Positions 23,278-34,776 of a stretch of DNA of 64,000 nt are shown here, piece after piece. Within the stretch, counting starts at the first letter, position 1. Each line of letters starts with the position of its first letter. The translations under genes were made by a program, and so were the position numbers. Source of the stretch: Coriolopsis trogii. Lineage: Eukaryota > Basidiomycota > Agaricomycetes > Polyporales > Polyporaceae. The notes under the pieces are model-generated. The model did no database searches. It was not told the DNA's origin and saw nothing but the letters and a program-made list of their open reading frames with translations. The stretch covers positions 1,798,001 through 1,862,000 of the forward strand of contig JAHYIO010000003.1 in the NCBI GenBank assembly GCA_020543525.1, in the 5' to 3' direction.

Positions 23278-25760
23278 ATGACCAGCCGCGAGTCGCTAAC
23301 CCACAAGTGGCTGCGCCAGAACATCCAGCCGTATGCAAACAAAGACGTCCTCTTTGCCCACGTTGACGCAGTCTTGTCCCGTCACCCCACCATCCGGCCC
23401 AAGACCGATGTGTACAGTTCAGTCTCATCTTCTTCTTTCCGCCCGTCTCTCTGTCACTCACACATCGGCTCTTTCTCAGCATATGACGACGGCCGGACCC
23501 AAGTCCTTCTTTGTCTCCATGGTCTCCTCCCAATAGCCTTTCGCGGCGCATCGTACAACATCCCGATCGCGATCTGGATCCCGAGAGAATATCCTCGGAG
23601 CCCACCTATACCATATGTCGTCCCAACCAGCGACATGCTCGTCCGAAAAGGCCCGGATGTCGATGTCAGCGGTTGTTGTTGTGTCCACTATGTCCGAAAC
23701 TGGGAACGCAAGAGCGAGGTTTGTGACAAGCGACCACGCCCAACCGACGCTCATGTCCATCTCTTCCACCCAGGGATGCAATCTTGTCGCTTTGCTCGAC
23801 GCGATGCAAGACCTCTTTTCTCGCGAGCCGCCCGTGTATGCGAAGCCAAAGGATGGTGCAGCTACCCCGACACCGGTGCAATCCGCTCGTCCCTCGTCCG
23901 CAACGCCTGATTACTCGCATCGACAGCCTCCCCCGCTTCCTGGCGATCGCTCCATTCCTACCGTCACACCAGCACAAGTGGCCTCACCGAGCTTACAGTC
24001 CGGTGGTCCACCGCCGCTGCCTGCTAAGCCCGGAACACCCGCTATTCCGAACGCATTTTCGCCTTCGCAGAGCACCTCTGTCCCACTACCGCACGCGTCA
24101 GCGACTGCCCCAAGTCAATCACCAGGTGGATTAAACTCTGTATGTACGCGTTCCATCGTCTTGTCTTTTCGGGCGGCGGATACTGATCATTTCAACTGAT
24201 CGCCGATGCGACCGCTGGCCAGCCCGCTCTTGCTATGAGACCACCGCCACCACTTCCCCCGCAGGACTACCCACACGCACAATGGCAGAATTCACCGGTT
24301 CCTCCACACTATGCATCGAATGGCCGGTCTTCTGTCGACATGCCTGTCAACTCCCCGCACTGGCCGGCGCGCACTCCATCGAGTCCCCCACAACAGACTC
24401 GATCACACATTCCATATGCGGCAGTTGGGCAAACTCCCTCTCCGCCACCTCCTCCGCCGCTGCCATCCGCTATCTCTGCAACTACTCCCGTCATGCAGTC
24501 ACCGCTAGGTTACTCTGGCATGTCTCAACATGCGTATCCTGTCCAGAGACAAACCTCGGCGCCACCACCACCGTTCTCCGCACCACTTACGGCTGGTGCG
24601 ATCGCCAGTCCTCCATACGTTCCCTCGCCGGCGAGCCAAGCTCACTCTCCTCCTCCTCCTCCCTTCCCTCCAGCGTTCGCACCCCCCGCACCAACCCCAC
24701 AGCCTCCGCCACCATCTATGCCGGCGCCCGATTTGCTCGACGCGGAAGACGACAACACGGCAGGCCCATCGAGCAGCACTCCACATCCTGCCGGCGCACC
24801 GCCGCGCCCGCCGAACCCAGAACTGCTGCGGCTGCACGACCGAGTGCACGCGAAGCTCTCGTCCGAACTCGCGTCTCTGTCCCAGGCGATGGCGCTCGAC
24901 GCCGAGCGCCTGCGGGCGAATCAGACGGACCTGCTGGCGGGCGAGCCAGCGATACGGGACGAGATGGCGCGCCTGGAGGCCGTGCGGGACGTCTGCCGGG
25001 GAGTCGCCGCCCGGTTGGAGGGCATCGTTGCGGCCGGGGAGCGGAACGTCGCGGAGCTGAAGCGGAAGGGCGATCCGGAGGTGGACGAGATGATTTGTTC
25101 GACGACGATCGTCTACAACCAGTTGCGTAGCCTCGTTTTATTCTTTGTTTTGCCGCGAAGTTGTGGCGTTCTCCCGGGAACGAGCTTGCTGACACGCTTC
25201 TCTCTCTCTCTTTTTTTTTTCACTCCACCGCTCTGCTCTCTCCGACGACTTCTTTGTTCGCCGCAAATTCTTGACACACGTCTTCCGGCGACCCATTGAA
25301 CGCTTCTATCGATGGCGGGGCGGTGGACACCACGCTCTGCAGGCTCATCAATCTCGTGGCGGAAGATAACGCCATAGAAGACACCATCTACCATCTGCAC
25401 CGAGCCCTCAACACGGGACGCATCGACCTCGAGCGGTTCCTCAGGGTACGTCATCTCTGATTGCCAACTGGCCACACCATTCCCCATGCGCTTGGGAAAT
25501 GCGGAGGAAAGGTCGAGAAGGGGGAAGACACAGGCGGCTTTGGCTCTGCGTGACAATCACCCCTTTGCTGTATTCTCTGCATCCTGCATCTTGATCTTTC
25601 TGCGAAGAAGCTGGCATTGTGACTAACGGAATTCTGTTTCTACCAGGTTACGCGCGTTCTCGCCGAAGAGCAGTTCATGAAACGCGCCCTCATCGAGAAG
25701 ATACAGAGCGGGATTCCGTTGCACGACGGAGGTTGGTCCGGGCCCATGGAATGGCGCTGA
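23278..25760 (+). CDS. VPS23: ESCRT-I subunit Vps23/TSG101
   Basis: Vps23 recognises ubiquitinated cargo at endosomes and feeds it into multivesicular bodies. The N-terminal UEV domain reads KTDVYTYDDGRTQVLLCLHG, FRGASYNIPIAIWIPREYP and YVVPTSDMLVRKGPDVDVSG. A long Pro-rich linker follows (about 23850-24720). Then comes a coiled coil (ELLRLHDRVHAKLSSELASL) and the C-terminal steadiness box: LINLVAEDNAIEDTIYHLHR, then LNTGRIDLERFLRVTRVLAE. Total about 640 residues. The ATG at 23278 is directly before the UEV domain. Most introns are 50-70 nt, but the last two are 221 nt (25122-25342) and 201 nt (25446-25646). The first of these contains a long CT/T tract. Introns before the steadiness box keep the YNQ-LINL junction intact. 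Confidence 0.9.
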
Positions 25761-28440
25761 GGGAGCCGCTGCTCTTCGGCTCTCTCTGCGTCTCCGAAGT
25801 TTGAAGTTGAGTATGTGTGGATTCTCTTAGGCGCTGGTGCATGCCAAAGGAACGGAGATGAGGGGCGCGAAGGCCAGTCCAGCGGAGGGAATGCACGCTC
25901 TTCCGTCGTCCGAGCCCAGAAAGAGGTCGCATGATAGTGCCGTACGAGATAGAAGTCGAAGATACATTATCGTTACGTCTCCTCGTGCGCTCTACAAGGT
26001 ATCGTCTCCTGCTTCGCGCGTTCTCCCCACTCTTCTGCCCCTGCGGCCGGGATAGTATACCATGCTCGATCGGTGTCCAATCGTCCGCGCTTCGCCCCCT
26101 CAGTTTGCAGAGACCTCTCTCCCCCACCGGATGCTTCCAAAGAGATGTTGGGTCCCGTCGAGCCGTGCTTGACCGTACGGGGCAAGATGCATGATTGCAT
26201 GACCAGGCAGACGATGTCCTGGGTGCAATGCCACTCACCCCTGTGCGACGAATGTCGTGCCAAACCTCCGAGAGCCATCGGGGCCCCTCCCCTCGCACAT
26301 ATTGCGCTGACGCATCCATGCGCATATCTCTAGCAGCTGATTCGCGAGCTGTGCCATTGCGTGCTTGGCCGTTCCTGGGGGAGCGGTCCTCGTTCTGGCA
26401 AAGGCTCGCGAGTACTATTACTGCCCTGGCTTCCACAGAACGCGGTCGTCGTCATCGTGTTCGCATACATGATACGACACGTTCTAACGGAAAGGACGGA
26501 AATACTCCGGTGGAAGGTACATACATGTACGCCCCTAGCATGATTGCGCCTGCGGCTCCAGCTAATCAGGCCTGGACGACGTCGGAGTGTCGATGTTCCT
26601 TGGGAGAGCTCTTTGGGACGCGTGGCGGACGAAAGGAGCGTGTGGCGTGGGCTTGACGTGAACACATGGCTACCGTACTCCTCCCCACTTAGCCGCTGCG
26701 GCGTCACGCTCGTGCTTGGGCACGGTGCTATTCCTAAGGTTTTGTTTAGCAGCACCCGGAGCTTGTCTCGTGTCCGGCGCGACACCCTCAACCTTCTCAG
26801 ATAACGAAAAATCACGAAAATGCCGGATTGCTTGGTTTTTTTTTGCGATCTCCCGACTTCTGACCGCCACCGCGCGCTGAGAGGCGTAAGTACGGGCGGA
26901 AGCTCGCGCTTGCAATCCCGAGATCCCGACAGCGATGTGTCAATGGCATCTGCCGTTCCGAGCTGCCGGCGGTACGCCCTCATAGGTAGTCAATATGTCT
27001 TGTTTGTTCGAGCTGACGGTGACATGCAGTGTCATGTCTATGGCAGCCTACCGCTGTGCCGCGCCACGTGCCGACCTGGAAGGCTTCGGATACCCTCGGG
27101 CTTGCGTCAGGTCTTGTCTGGCGTCCTGTATGCCTGCACGTCGACCAGAGCATCCTGGCGGGTGACGGACGTCCGGCCGCGGACTTTACGTGCAGATGGG
27201 GGGAGACCCTCTCGAGTTGCGGGAATGACCGAGTTCTGTGCCCATGGCACGATCATTAAACGTGACTCGCCCTGGAGGCTTGATGGATGGTTTCAAGTCT
27301 GATTGTGGAACGTCTGCTAACGCCCAAAACCCCGCACGCACGGGAGAAAATCTCGTAACGAAACAGCGCGGCGGGGATTATGATACGGCCAAGAACCGCG
27401 ACATTGGACTCGGATTTGTGGCATTCCAATCAAGGAGGCAGAACTGGAGGGCGAAAGGTCAGTCAGATGGCAACCGACGGATGCATTTTTGGCAGTTGAG
27501 GATGAGCTTCTCGCCGACGTTTACGACATGAGTCTCTGGTGTCGAGAAGTTCCAGGTGACATTCCCGACATATTTGCATCCGCTGAGGGGTCTCAAGTTC
27601 TCGGGCTCACTTGACCGTGCTTGTATTGCACCCTTGCATGTAAATGTGTGAATATACTCGATGTCGGATGATGACGACTTAGTTGCACTAGTACATTGGT
27701 ATCTGATCAGATATATGAAGAGAGTCCAGAGACATGCATGTGGTCAAGAAGGTTGCAACTTGCGGACGAATGCAATGATCCCTCGGGATCCTGACTCCAG
27801 CATGGTTCCGATACGATCAAGTTCCACGACAGAAGCATTCGAACGGTTCCAAGTCCGAGAACACGACCATTTCCAGGACTTTTGCGGCCGCTGCTTTGTA
27901 TTTGTCTCATCGATGCATGCATTCCCCGTCGCTCGAGACTTCGCTATTGCTCTGGACTGCAGCACGAGCAAGAGATGATACACTCAGTGACACAAGTGAT
28001 GACGTGCAGACATGCTCACCTTGAAAGTTTTTGTTCCAAGCAGAACTCGCGACCTCAACGTACACAAATCGATGAGTGATAGAAGACTCACCGAGGGGTC
28101 GTCTGTCAGTACTCGGGACAGCGTGTACATAACGCGGCATATTATGTCCAATTGCCAATGGAACGCACACGGGAGAACTACTTGGTCCTGTACACGGATA
28201 GATATCGCCATAAAGCAGAGAAGGAAAGCATAGGAGCTGTTCAGTCAGAAGGAAGACACGACTAGCGACGGAGGACAGCAAATGCGGAACACAACAGTAG
28301 CATCATCGATAGGAGGTAGGTCGAACATACGACTGGAAGGCGGACGGATAAACGTTAACAGACAGACGCAGAAAGACAAAGGAGATAATAAAACAAGAAT
28401 TCTTCAACACCATCGACCACGACCAGCCGAATGGCAGAGC
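25761..28440. other. Gene-free gap of 2.7 kb
   Basis: No frame on either strand shows a domain, codon pattern or splice-joined product I can support; the longest open frames (about 220-250 codons on the minus strand) read as noise. No tRNA-like fold, transposase, terminal repeat or simple repeat array was found. The only homopolymer is a T tract near 26829. The region lies between the 3' ends of VPS23 and Src1, so it need not hold promoters. An unannotated long non-coding RNA or the remains of a lost gene are possible. Confidence 0.5.
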
Positions 28441-31274
28441 TCAGGCGACGATCCGTCCGCTCTGGCCCACCCCGTCAAAGCCTAGCCGCTGCACCCCGGG
28501 AGTCCCGGGAGGAAGCGTCTTCCCCGCGCCCCCGACCCACTCCCATACGCGTTGCTCGTCTCCGCCATCGACTTCCTGAGAGCTTGTCATGACATTCGCG
28601 TTTGCTTCGACGACACGCTCGACCCGTGACCAGAGCCGCTTCCGTTGGGAGACGTCATGGACGTCCTGCAGAACGAGGTCGCGCAGCTGGAGAGACGAGA
28701 GGTAGGGTCTGGGGTTCATGACAGGGTCGGTATGGTGCGCGAGCTCCTGGTTGCGCAACGAATCCAGTGCGACCGCAACGAGAGACGCGACCTGCTTGTT
28801 CTCGATTGCCTTCTGTCCTTGACGATAGCGGACATAGACAATGGACAAAATTCCAATTCCAGTGGCTAGTCCGAAACACGTTCATACTGGCATCACAGCA
28901 AATATTCTTTGAGACACACCTATGATCGACCGCAACCACTCAGTGAGCAGCTGTCTCGTCTTGACCTTCGCTGCGCATTGCCAGCTCATTGAGGGAGTCT
29001 TATGAGCCAAGAAGCGCTTTCCACTATCGGTATCATGTCAGTTCCAGAGGTCCATCGAAGGATTGTTGGGGGTACTGACTTCGCGTCCTCGCCCATGAAC
29101 ACCCCACCCCACTGAAGCAATTGCTGGATGGCTTCATTGAAAGTGTTGTCGAGCGTGCTGAGCATGCTCGGCTTTGCACAGAGATTATCAACGTGCGGTG
29201 GAGGTCATGGACAACACAGTACTCACAGCCGTCTTCTCCCTGAGCTGATCCCTCAATTTCTCCACCTCTAGTCCCCATCTCTGAGCCTCTGTAGCCTCGT
29301 CTCCCTCAGGCAAACCCACGCCGACACCTTCACAGAGTCGCCGTCCGCGTTCGTTCGCAAGGATAGACTCGATAGCTCTCCCGACGGCTCCGATGTGGCG
29401 CTTGCGGCGGGAGTCTTCGACGCAACGTGGAGGAACTGCGACAGGACCGACGAGGGGCAAACCATCCAGATACGACACAGCGCCATATACAGCGTGAGCG
29501 AAATCGGACTCTAGGAAAGGGAGGGAGGGACGCTCAAACGAGTGCAGACCGCCTTCCTTTTGTATAACCGGGAGTGGGAAGGCCATCATGAGGGGGTGCG
29601 GGCGTAGGACGTACCCAGTGTCACATGTGATGGAGGATGGAGAACAAGTGGCATGTTTGGGGCAAGGCGTGCACTCGTCCGGTTGCACGTACGGTATCAG
29701 TGGGGGAGGGGGGCAGGCCTCTGGAGTCGTTGTCAGAAAAGAAGAATCTTGTCCCGGTGGAACGACGGATCCAGTGGGCTTGGGAGGAGGAACAGAAGTG
29801 GTCGTATCAGAGCTAGGCGTGAGATAGAGGGTGGTTCGGTTTTCCAGGTTGCAGCTCTCGATAGCAGCTCTACGGGTCCGCAGTCCCTCAAGAATAGCGT
29901 TCGTATTCGTCCCAGCATCACAGAAGCCGATGGCAGCAGACTCTGACTTGTACTGGTATACGAGGCCGGAGGTGGAGAAGAGGAGCACAAGGGTCAGAAG
30001 ATGCATCAACCACCCACCGCGGGTGGTCTCCAACTCGGAATCGCGTTTGACGAGTTGTCCTCCATCGGCGATTCGCTGAGCGACAGCTCGGACGTTCTCG
30101 TCCTCTTGGTGTTCACTGCTCTGGTCCTCTGCATACTCCTCATCTGCTGCAGGTTCATCAAAATCGACGCCTGCCTGTGCCATCGTGTCCACCAAGCTAG
30201 GGATAGGCGGTGGATGAGGTCGGAAGATAGGTTCTTCTTCCTCCTTCATATCGGGGACAACAGACAACTCGCGCCTGACCCGGACAGATGAAGGCAGTTG
30301 CGGCTCAAACGCGCTTACTGGAGGTCTAACGGAGCCCTCGCGTCCCTTCCCCTTGTCCTTGGACGGGGATGAAGCCATCTCTGGAGGGGCTGACAATGAC
30401 TTGATTGACCTGATAGCAGGACGTCCAGAAGCTGACGACTTCCGGCTTCGCGGACGAACGGGAGAAGGTCGTAGCGGGGAGGACTCTGTGCCCGATTGAA
30501 AGACATTGTTATCTTCCCAGCCAGACTCGGGATCCTCTTTGATCGGGTTGGACACCTTTCGTGCCTGGGTGCCTGCAGTTGCAATCTGGATACAACATTC
30601 AATGCAGGCAGGCGAAATGGATGTGACAAAGGGGGCACGTACCGTCTTCCTCGGTCTGCCCACCTTGCGAACCACCGGCTCCTCTTCTGGCTCGCTCTCT
30701 TCTATCAATGTTGGTTGAGGGTTTCTGACAGTCTTCCTCCTCGACGGCCCACCCAGGGAGGGTTCCGCAGACGCGCGGCGGCGCTTGGGCTGCGCGACCA
30801 TTAGGTGGGAATGAGAGATGTTTATACTAGGAACACAGCAAGCACACTCACAGGAACGACCGCAACGGGCTCTGGTTCCTCCTCAGGAGCGGGGGTCCGC
30901 GAAAGGCGTCTTGAGCGGCGTACAGTCTATCATCACGGTCTTGACATGCGTGCTGCGGCAGGCGAGCAGAGGGCTCGGACACGCACCTTCTCCCTGTTAT
31001 TGAGTGGTCTGCCAGTAACCCCGTCGGTAATCCCATCATCGCTGGCTTGGCTATTGTCGCGCTTGATGCGTTCACGGTTCAGCTTCTTGACCTTTGGCTT
31101 GATCTCGGCGTTGAAGACGTCAATGAGCTCTGACTTGACGGGTGGTGAAGGGTACTTGACGTCGTGGTACGTGAGGAGGCCGAGCAGCTGCCTGACGGTG
31201 AGAGTAGATGGATTGAAGTCTGGCTTGAGATAGTCTCCGGCAGCTATGATCTCGGTGGTGGTGCGACGCGACAT
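28441..31274 (-). CDS. SRC1: Inner nuclear membrane protein, Src1/Heh/Man1 family
   Basis: A LEM-like integral protein of the inner nuclear membrane that tethers chromatin and guards nuclear pore assembly. The start at 31274 gives MSRRTTTEIIAAGDYLKPDF. The HeH helix-extended-loop-helix motif follows (LTVRQLLGLLTYHDVKYPSP then KSELIDVFNAEIKPKVKKL). A long basic/acidic region carries likely nuclear import signals (PKRRRASAEP, SRRKTVRN). One membrane segment is WLMHLLTLVLLFSTSGLVYQ. The Man1/Src1 C-terminal domain is marked by CTPCPKHATC and TGYVLRPHPLMM, and a second membrane segment lies near 28850 (TGIGILSIVYVRYRQ). The end at 28441 follows a winged-helix-like tail. Several introns, all GT-AG. 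Divergent from the O-methyltransferase. Confidence 0.87.
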
Positions 31275-31793
31275 GGCGAGGGAGAGCGCGCGATGACGCG
31301 CGGAAGACGGGCAAGGGCAGCGAGGAGCGCGAAGAGTGGATGGAGTTGGTGTTCAGGTCGCGGCGCGTCCATGTTCCCACGCGACTCGCCATAAACAACC
31401 ACGCGACGGTGCCACGCCCATCACGTGCGTTTCCCGAACATCGGACGATCTTATCTGATAACTGACTCAGGCGCAGTGTCCGCAGGCCTACTATACTTAT
31501 ACTTACTGTATGCCCCGTCTGCTCTCAATTCATACAAGCTGACTACGCCAATGGATTTACTGGTCGGCCGAACAATTATGGCCAAAGGTACGTCACTTGC
31601 ATCGTAATAGATATATTACTTTTGGTGATTACATGCGGGTGTGCGATCATAGGACGTGACCCCTCTATCCCGGGTCTTGGGTCTTCCCCTGGGAGGTATA
31701 TAACTGCTGAGACAACTAGTATTTCCTTCACAGGAACAAACCCCCAGCCCAATTCACCTTCTACAATCAACTCTACCTAGCCTCACAAACATC
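31275..31793. promoter_or_regulatory. Divergent promoter, SRC1 / O-methyltransferase, with GATA palindrome and TATA box
   Basis: A TATA box (TATATAA, 31697-31703) sits 91 bp before the methyltransferase ATG. A palindromic double GATA site, TTATCTGATAA, lies at 31451-31461. CCCCT stress-type elements occur near 31663 and 31685. Fungal GATA factors of the AreA/WC type bind such pairs; their use here is inferred. Confidence 0.5.
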
Positions 31794-32707
31794 ATGTCTT
31801 CGCCCCAGGCCACCACGTACGAAGATTGGGCTCGCTCCGACGCGTACCACAACTCCTTCCTCATCCCGCACGACGACGCGCTCGAGGCCGCGCGCAAGAA
31901 TAGCACAGACAGCGGCCTTCCCGAGATTGCAGTAAGTCCTGCCCAGGGAAAGCTGCTGAACCTCCTCGCCCGTTCGATCGGCGCGAAGAGGATCCTCGAG
32001 GTCGGCACGCTCGGAGGGTAAGCACCCTCCTCCCCCGGGTACCCAGCTTCGCGGTCATCCCTGCCACACACGACGGAACGCCATCTTACAAACGGACACC
32101 AAACTGATACACTCTGACAGATATTCCACGATCTGGCTTGCCCGCGCCCTCCCCGCCGACGGGCAACTCATCACCTTCGAGCTCGAAGAGAAGCACGCAA
32201 AGGTTAGTAACAAGAGCCGCCTCTCACCGCTTCCCCCTCGAACTCATGATCAATTCATTCCCCGAAACAAATCACAGGTCGCCCAAGCGAACATCGACAA
32301 CGCCGGACTGACCTCAAAGGTCAAGATCGTCCTCGGCCCCGCCGCCGACTCCCTCAAAGCCGTCCCCTCCACCCCCCAATTCGACCTCGCCTTCATCGAC
32401 GCCGACAAGCCGAGCAACCTCACCTACATGCTCGAGGCCGAGCGTCTCGTCCGCCCGGGCGGCGTCATCGTGCGTCCATCTTCCTCACTCCCCATTCCGC
32501 GTGCAGTTCGGACTCACCGGGTAGCAGATCGTGGACAACGTCGTGCGCAACGGCCGCGTCGCAGACCCGACGCAGAACGACGAGAACATCCTCGGGGTGC
32601 GCAAGCTCCTCGAGCACCTCAAGACGGACAAGAACGTGGACGCGACCACGATCGCGACCGTTGGCGACAAGGGATACGATGGCTTCCTCTACGCCATTCG
32701 CCTATAA
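31794..32707 (+). CDS. Cation-dependent O-methyltransferase (caffeoyl-CoA OMT family)
   Basis: A small class I methyltransferase (about 230 residues) of family 3, which methylates catechol-type hydroxyls with S-adenosylmethionine and a divalent metal. Motif I is ILEVGTLGGYSTIWLARALP. The metal-binding Asp lies in FDLAFIDADKPSN and the second metal motif in GGVIIVDNVVRNGRV. Four exons with 60-90 nt introns join in frame. The ATG at 31794 gives MSSPQATTYEDWARSDAYHN, the usual start of this fungal group. In wood-decay fungi related enzymes act on lignin-derived phenols, which is only an inference here. TATA box and stress-type sites lie upstream. Confidence 0.9.
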
Positions 32708-33336
32708 ACTGTATCTGGATAGACGCATGAAACGTCGACCGCTAGATGTACGTATGTATGATCAGATCATGTAGGGATGAATATACCGACTCGGAACGAA
32801 GAGCACGTACATGGCACTCCCATGGACGGATTCACATCGGACATCTTCATCTTTCAACGGTCCCACGACTGTTAGCAAGTAGAGGCAAACAGAAAATACT
32901 TGACCCATATTCATATCCACCAAGACACACTCAAGCGCAGTTGGGGGCGTCAGGCCTGATTGTATTAAACTAACCAGCGACTGCCCTAAGACATGTGGGG
33001 GAGAGGGTGAGTACCTTTTCCTCGCATGCGAGACTAGTAAGATAAAAAGTGGGAGTCACGAGATAGCAAAGCAAATATGGGGGAGGCGACTAGAAAGAGT
33101 CCATGTCCGTGTGCGCAACAAACACCATGAAAGGCGGGGTAGAGAGGAGGATGGTATCGTAGCATCTACAATGCGCGGGGCCCTGAAGTGTCCGTGAGCT
33201 ATAGCTATAAGTGGTGCCCAAGTCCGTTGTCCATGTACACTATGAGTATGATCGAGGTCGTCGTCGTTTACGGGAGTCCCGAGGAGCGGCTAGCTGAGCG
33301 TGTGTGGTGGGGAGGAAGGTGACAGATAGATCCCGC
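32708..33336. other. Convergent intergenic region, O-methyltransferase / cupredoxin
   Basis: The 629 bp hold the facing 3' regions. No protein-like frame, RNA gene or repeat was recognised. Confidence 0.4.
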
Positions 33337-34776
33337 TTAGAACGCGAGGACGAAGGCCGCGAACGCAGCAACACCGAGGATGCCGGTGGAGACAGCGTTC
33401 GACGCAGCGCCGTTGGACTTGCCAGTCGCCGACGGCGAGGCCGCAGCGGCACCAGCGGGAGAGGTGGCAGCCGGGGCGGGCGTCGACGAGGCAGCGTTGC
33501 CGCTGTCAACCGCGTTGTTGATGGGGGCCATGTCCTGGGGGATCATCTTGGGGGTCTCACCACCCATGTCGATGAAGCCGTTGTCCTTGAGCGTCTCCGG
33601 GTTAGCACCGAGGAACGAACGGGTGTACATGACGTTCTCGAGGACGGCGCTGTGCGACCACTCGGGGAGGGACTTGAGGTCAATGTTCGAACCCCAGGCA
33701 GCTGCCGCGGTGTTGTTCTTGGTGTACGTGTTGGTGAACGCCATCATCGCGGCCAAGTCCGAGCTGTTGGCGAGAGCAGCGGGGATGACAGTGGAGACGG
33801 AGGTCGAGGCCTGGTACGCTGACGGGGGGTTGATCATACCGAACATGCCCTTCTGGCAGTGGTTGGGGACACCACAGTAGAAGAAGGTGGTGTCGGTGCT
33901 GGTGACCTCCTGGGTGAACGTGAACGGCGCGCTCTGGACACCCGAAGTGAAGGGCGAGTCGCTGGTCTTGTTGCAGACCTCGAGAGCGGACGACTTGGTG
34001 ACGGTGTGGTTCTTGGCGTTCCACATGAACATGACGGTGTCACCGATGGACGCGTTCACGGCGAAGGGAACGTAGCGGAGGACACCCTGAGTGGGGGCGA
34101 CGATGACGGTGTGGGTAACGCCGGTACCCTTGCTACCCTCGGTGGAGCCCTGGGTGGAAGAGGGCGTCCAGGTCGCAGGGGGAGCACCGTACGAAGCAAC
34201 GCACTCTGTCGAACCCATGAGCGGCATGAAACAATCAGAGTACACGATGGGTACTCACTCTGCACACAGTCGTTGTAGCCGCTGCCGCCCCAGTTGGAGC
34301 TGCCGGAACCATAGGTGGCCATGGTGTTGTAGGACGTCGACACGCTGGTGGCATCGGCGGTCGAGGTGGCCATCATCGTCGACTCGACCATCATGGTGGA
34401 CGTAGACTCCATCATCGAGGAACTCTCCTCCTTCATAGAGGACTGCTCGTAGGAGCTACCGCAGTTCCCGGAGCTGCAACCGCTGCTGCTGCTCGACTCA
34501 TACTTGCTGGACTCGTAGTTGCTCGAGTTCTCGTTGCCGCAGCCGCCTGATGAGGAGCACTGGGTAGACTTGTCGGTCTGCATGGAGGCGGAAGAGGAAG
34601 CGGTGGAGGAAGCTTCCATCATCGAGTTCCTGATGATCGCACCCAAAATAAACACAGGGACGAAGCCAAACGAAAACGACTGGCACTCACTCGGACATCT
34701 CATACTTGTTTTGTGTAGGGGCGGCAACGGCGAGGCCGGCGAGGAGGGCAGAGCTGACGAGGAGGGAGAAACGCAT
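33337..34776 (-). CDS. Secreted Ser/Met-rich cupredoxin, GPI-anchored
   Basis: A cell-surface blue-copper-like protein. The start at 34776 gives a signal peptide (MRFSLLVSSALLAGLAVAAP). Next is a long Ser-rich region with many Met-Met pairs (for example EESSSMMESTSTMMVESTMM). After a Cys pair (CVQKC) comes the cupredoxin fold: HTVIVAP, YVPFAVNASIGDTVMFMWNA, then NHTV and FFYCGVPNHCQKGMFGMINP, which together supply the His, Cys, His and Met of a type-1 copper site. A second conserved block (LPEWSHSAVLENVMYTRSFL) follows. The C-terminus is an Ala/Ser/Pro linker and a hydrophobic tail (STGILGVAAFAAFVLAF) fitting GPI attachment. Three exons. Roughly 400 residues. A role in wall binding, copper handling or fruiting is possible; none is shown. 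Confidence 0.85.

Noticed and set aside
25690..26436. 248-codon minus-strand open frame beyond VPS23
   Set aside because: No domain, no splice partners and Arg/Ser-rich random-like composition; part of it overlaps the VPS23 last exon.
27668..27674. ATGATGA resembling a snoRNA C box in the gene-free gap
   Set aside because: No D box at suitable spacing and no terminal stem could be found.
31490..31512. ATACTTACTG resembling the 5' end of U1 snRNA
   Set aside because: The following bases do not match U1 and no stem-loops or Sm site are evident.
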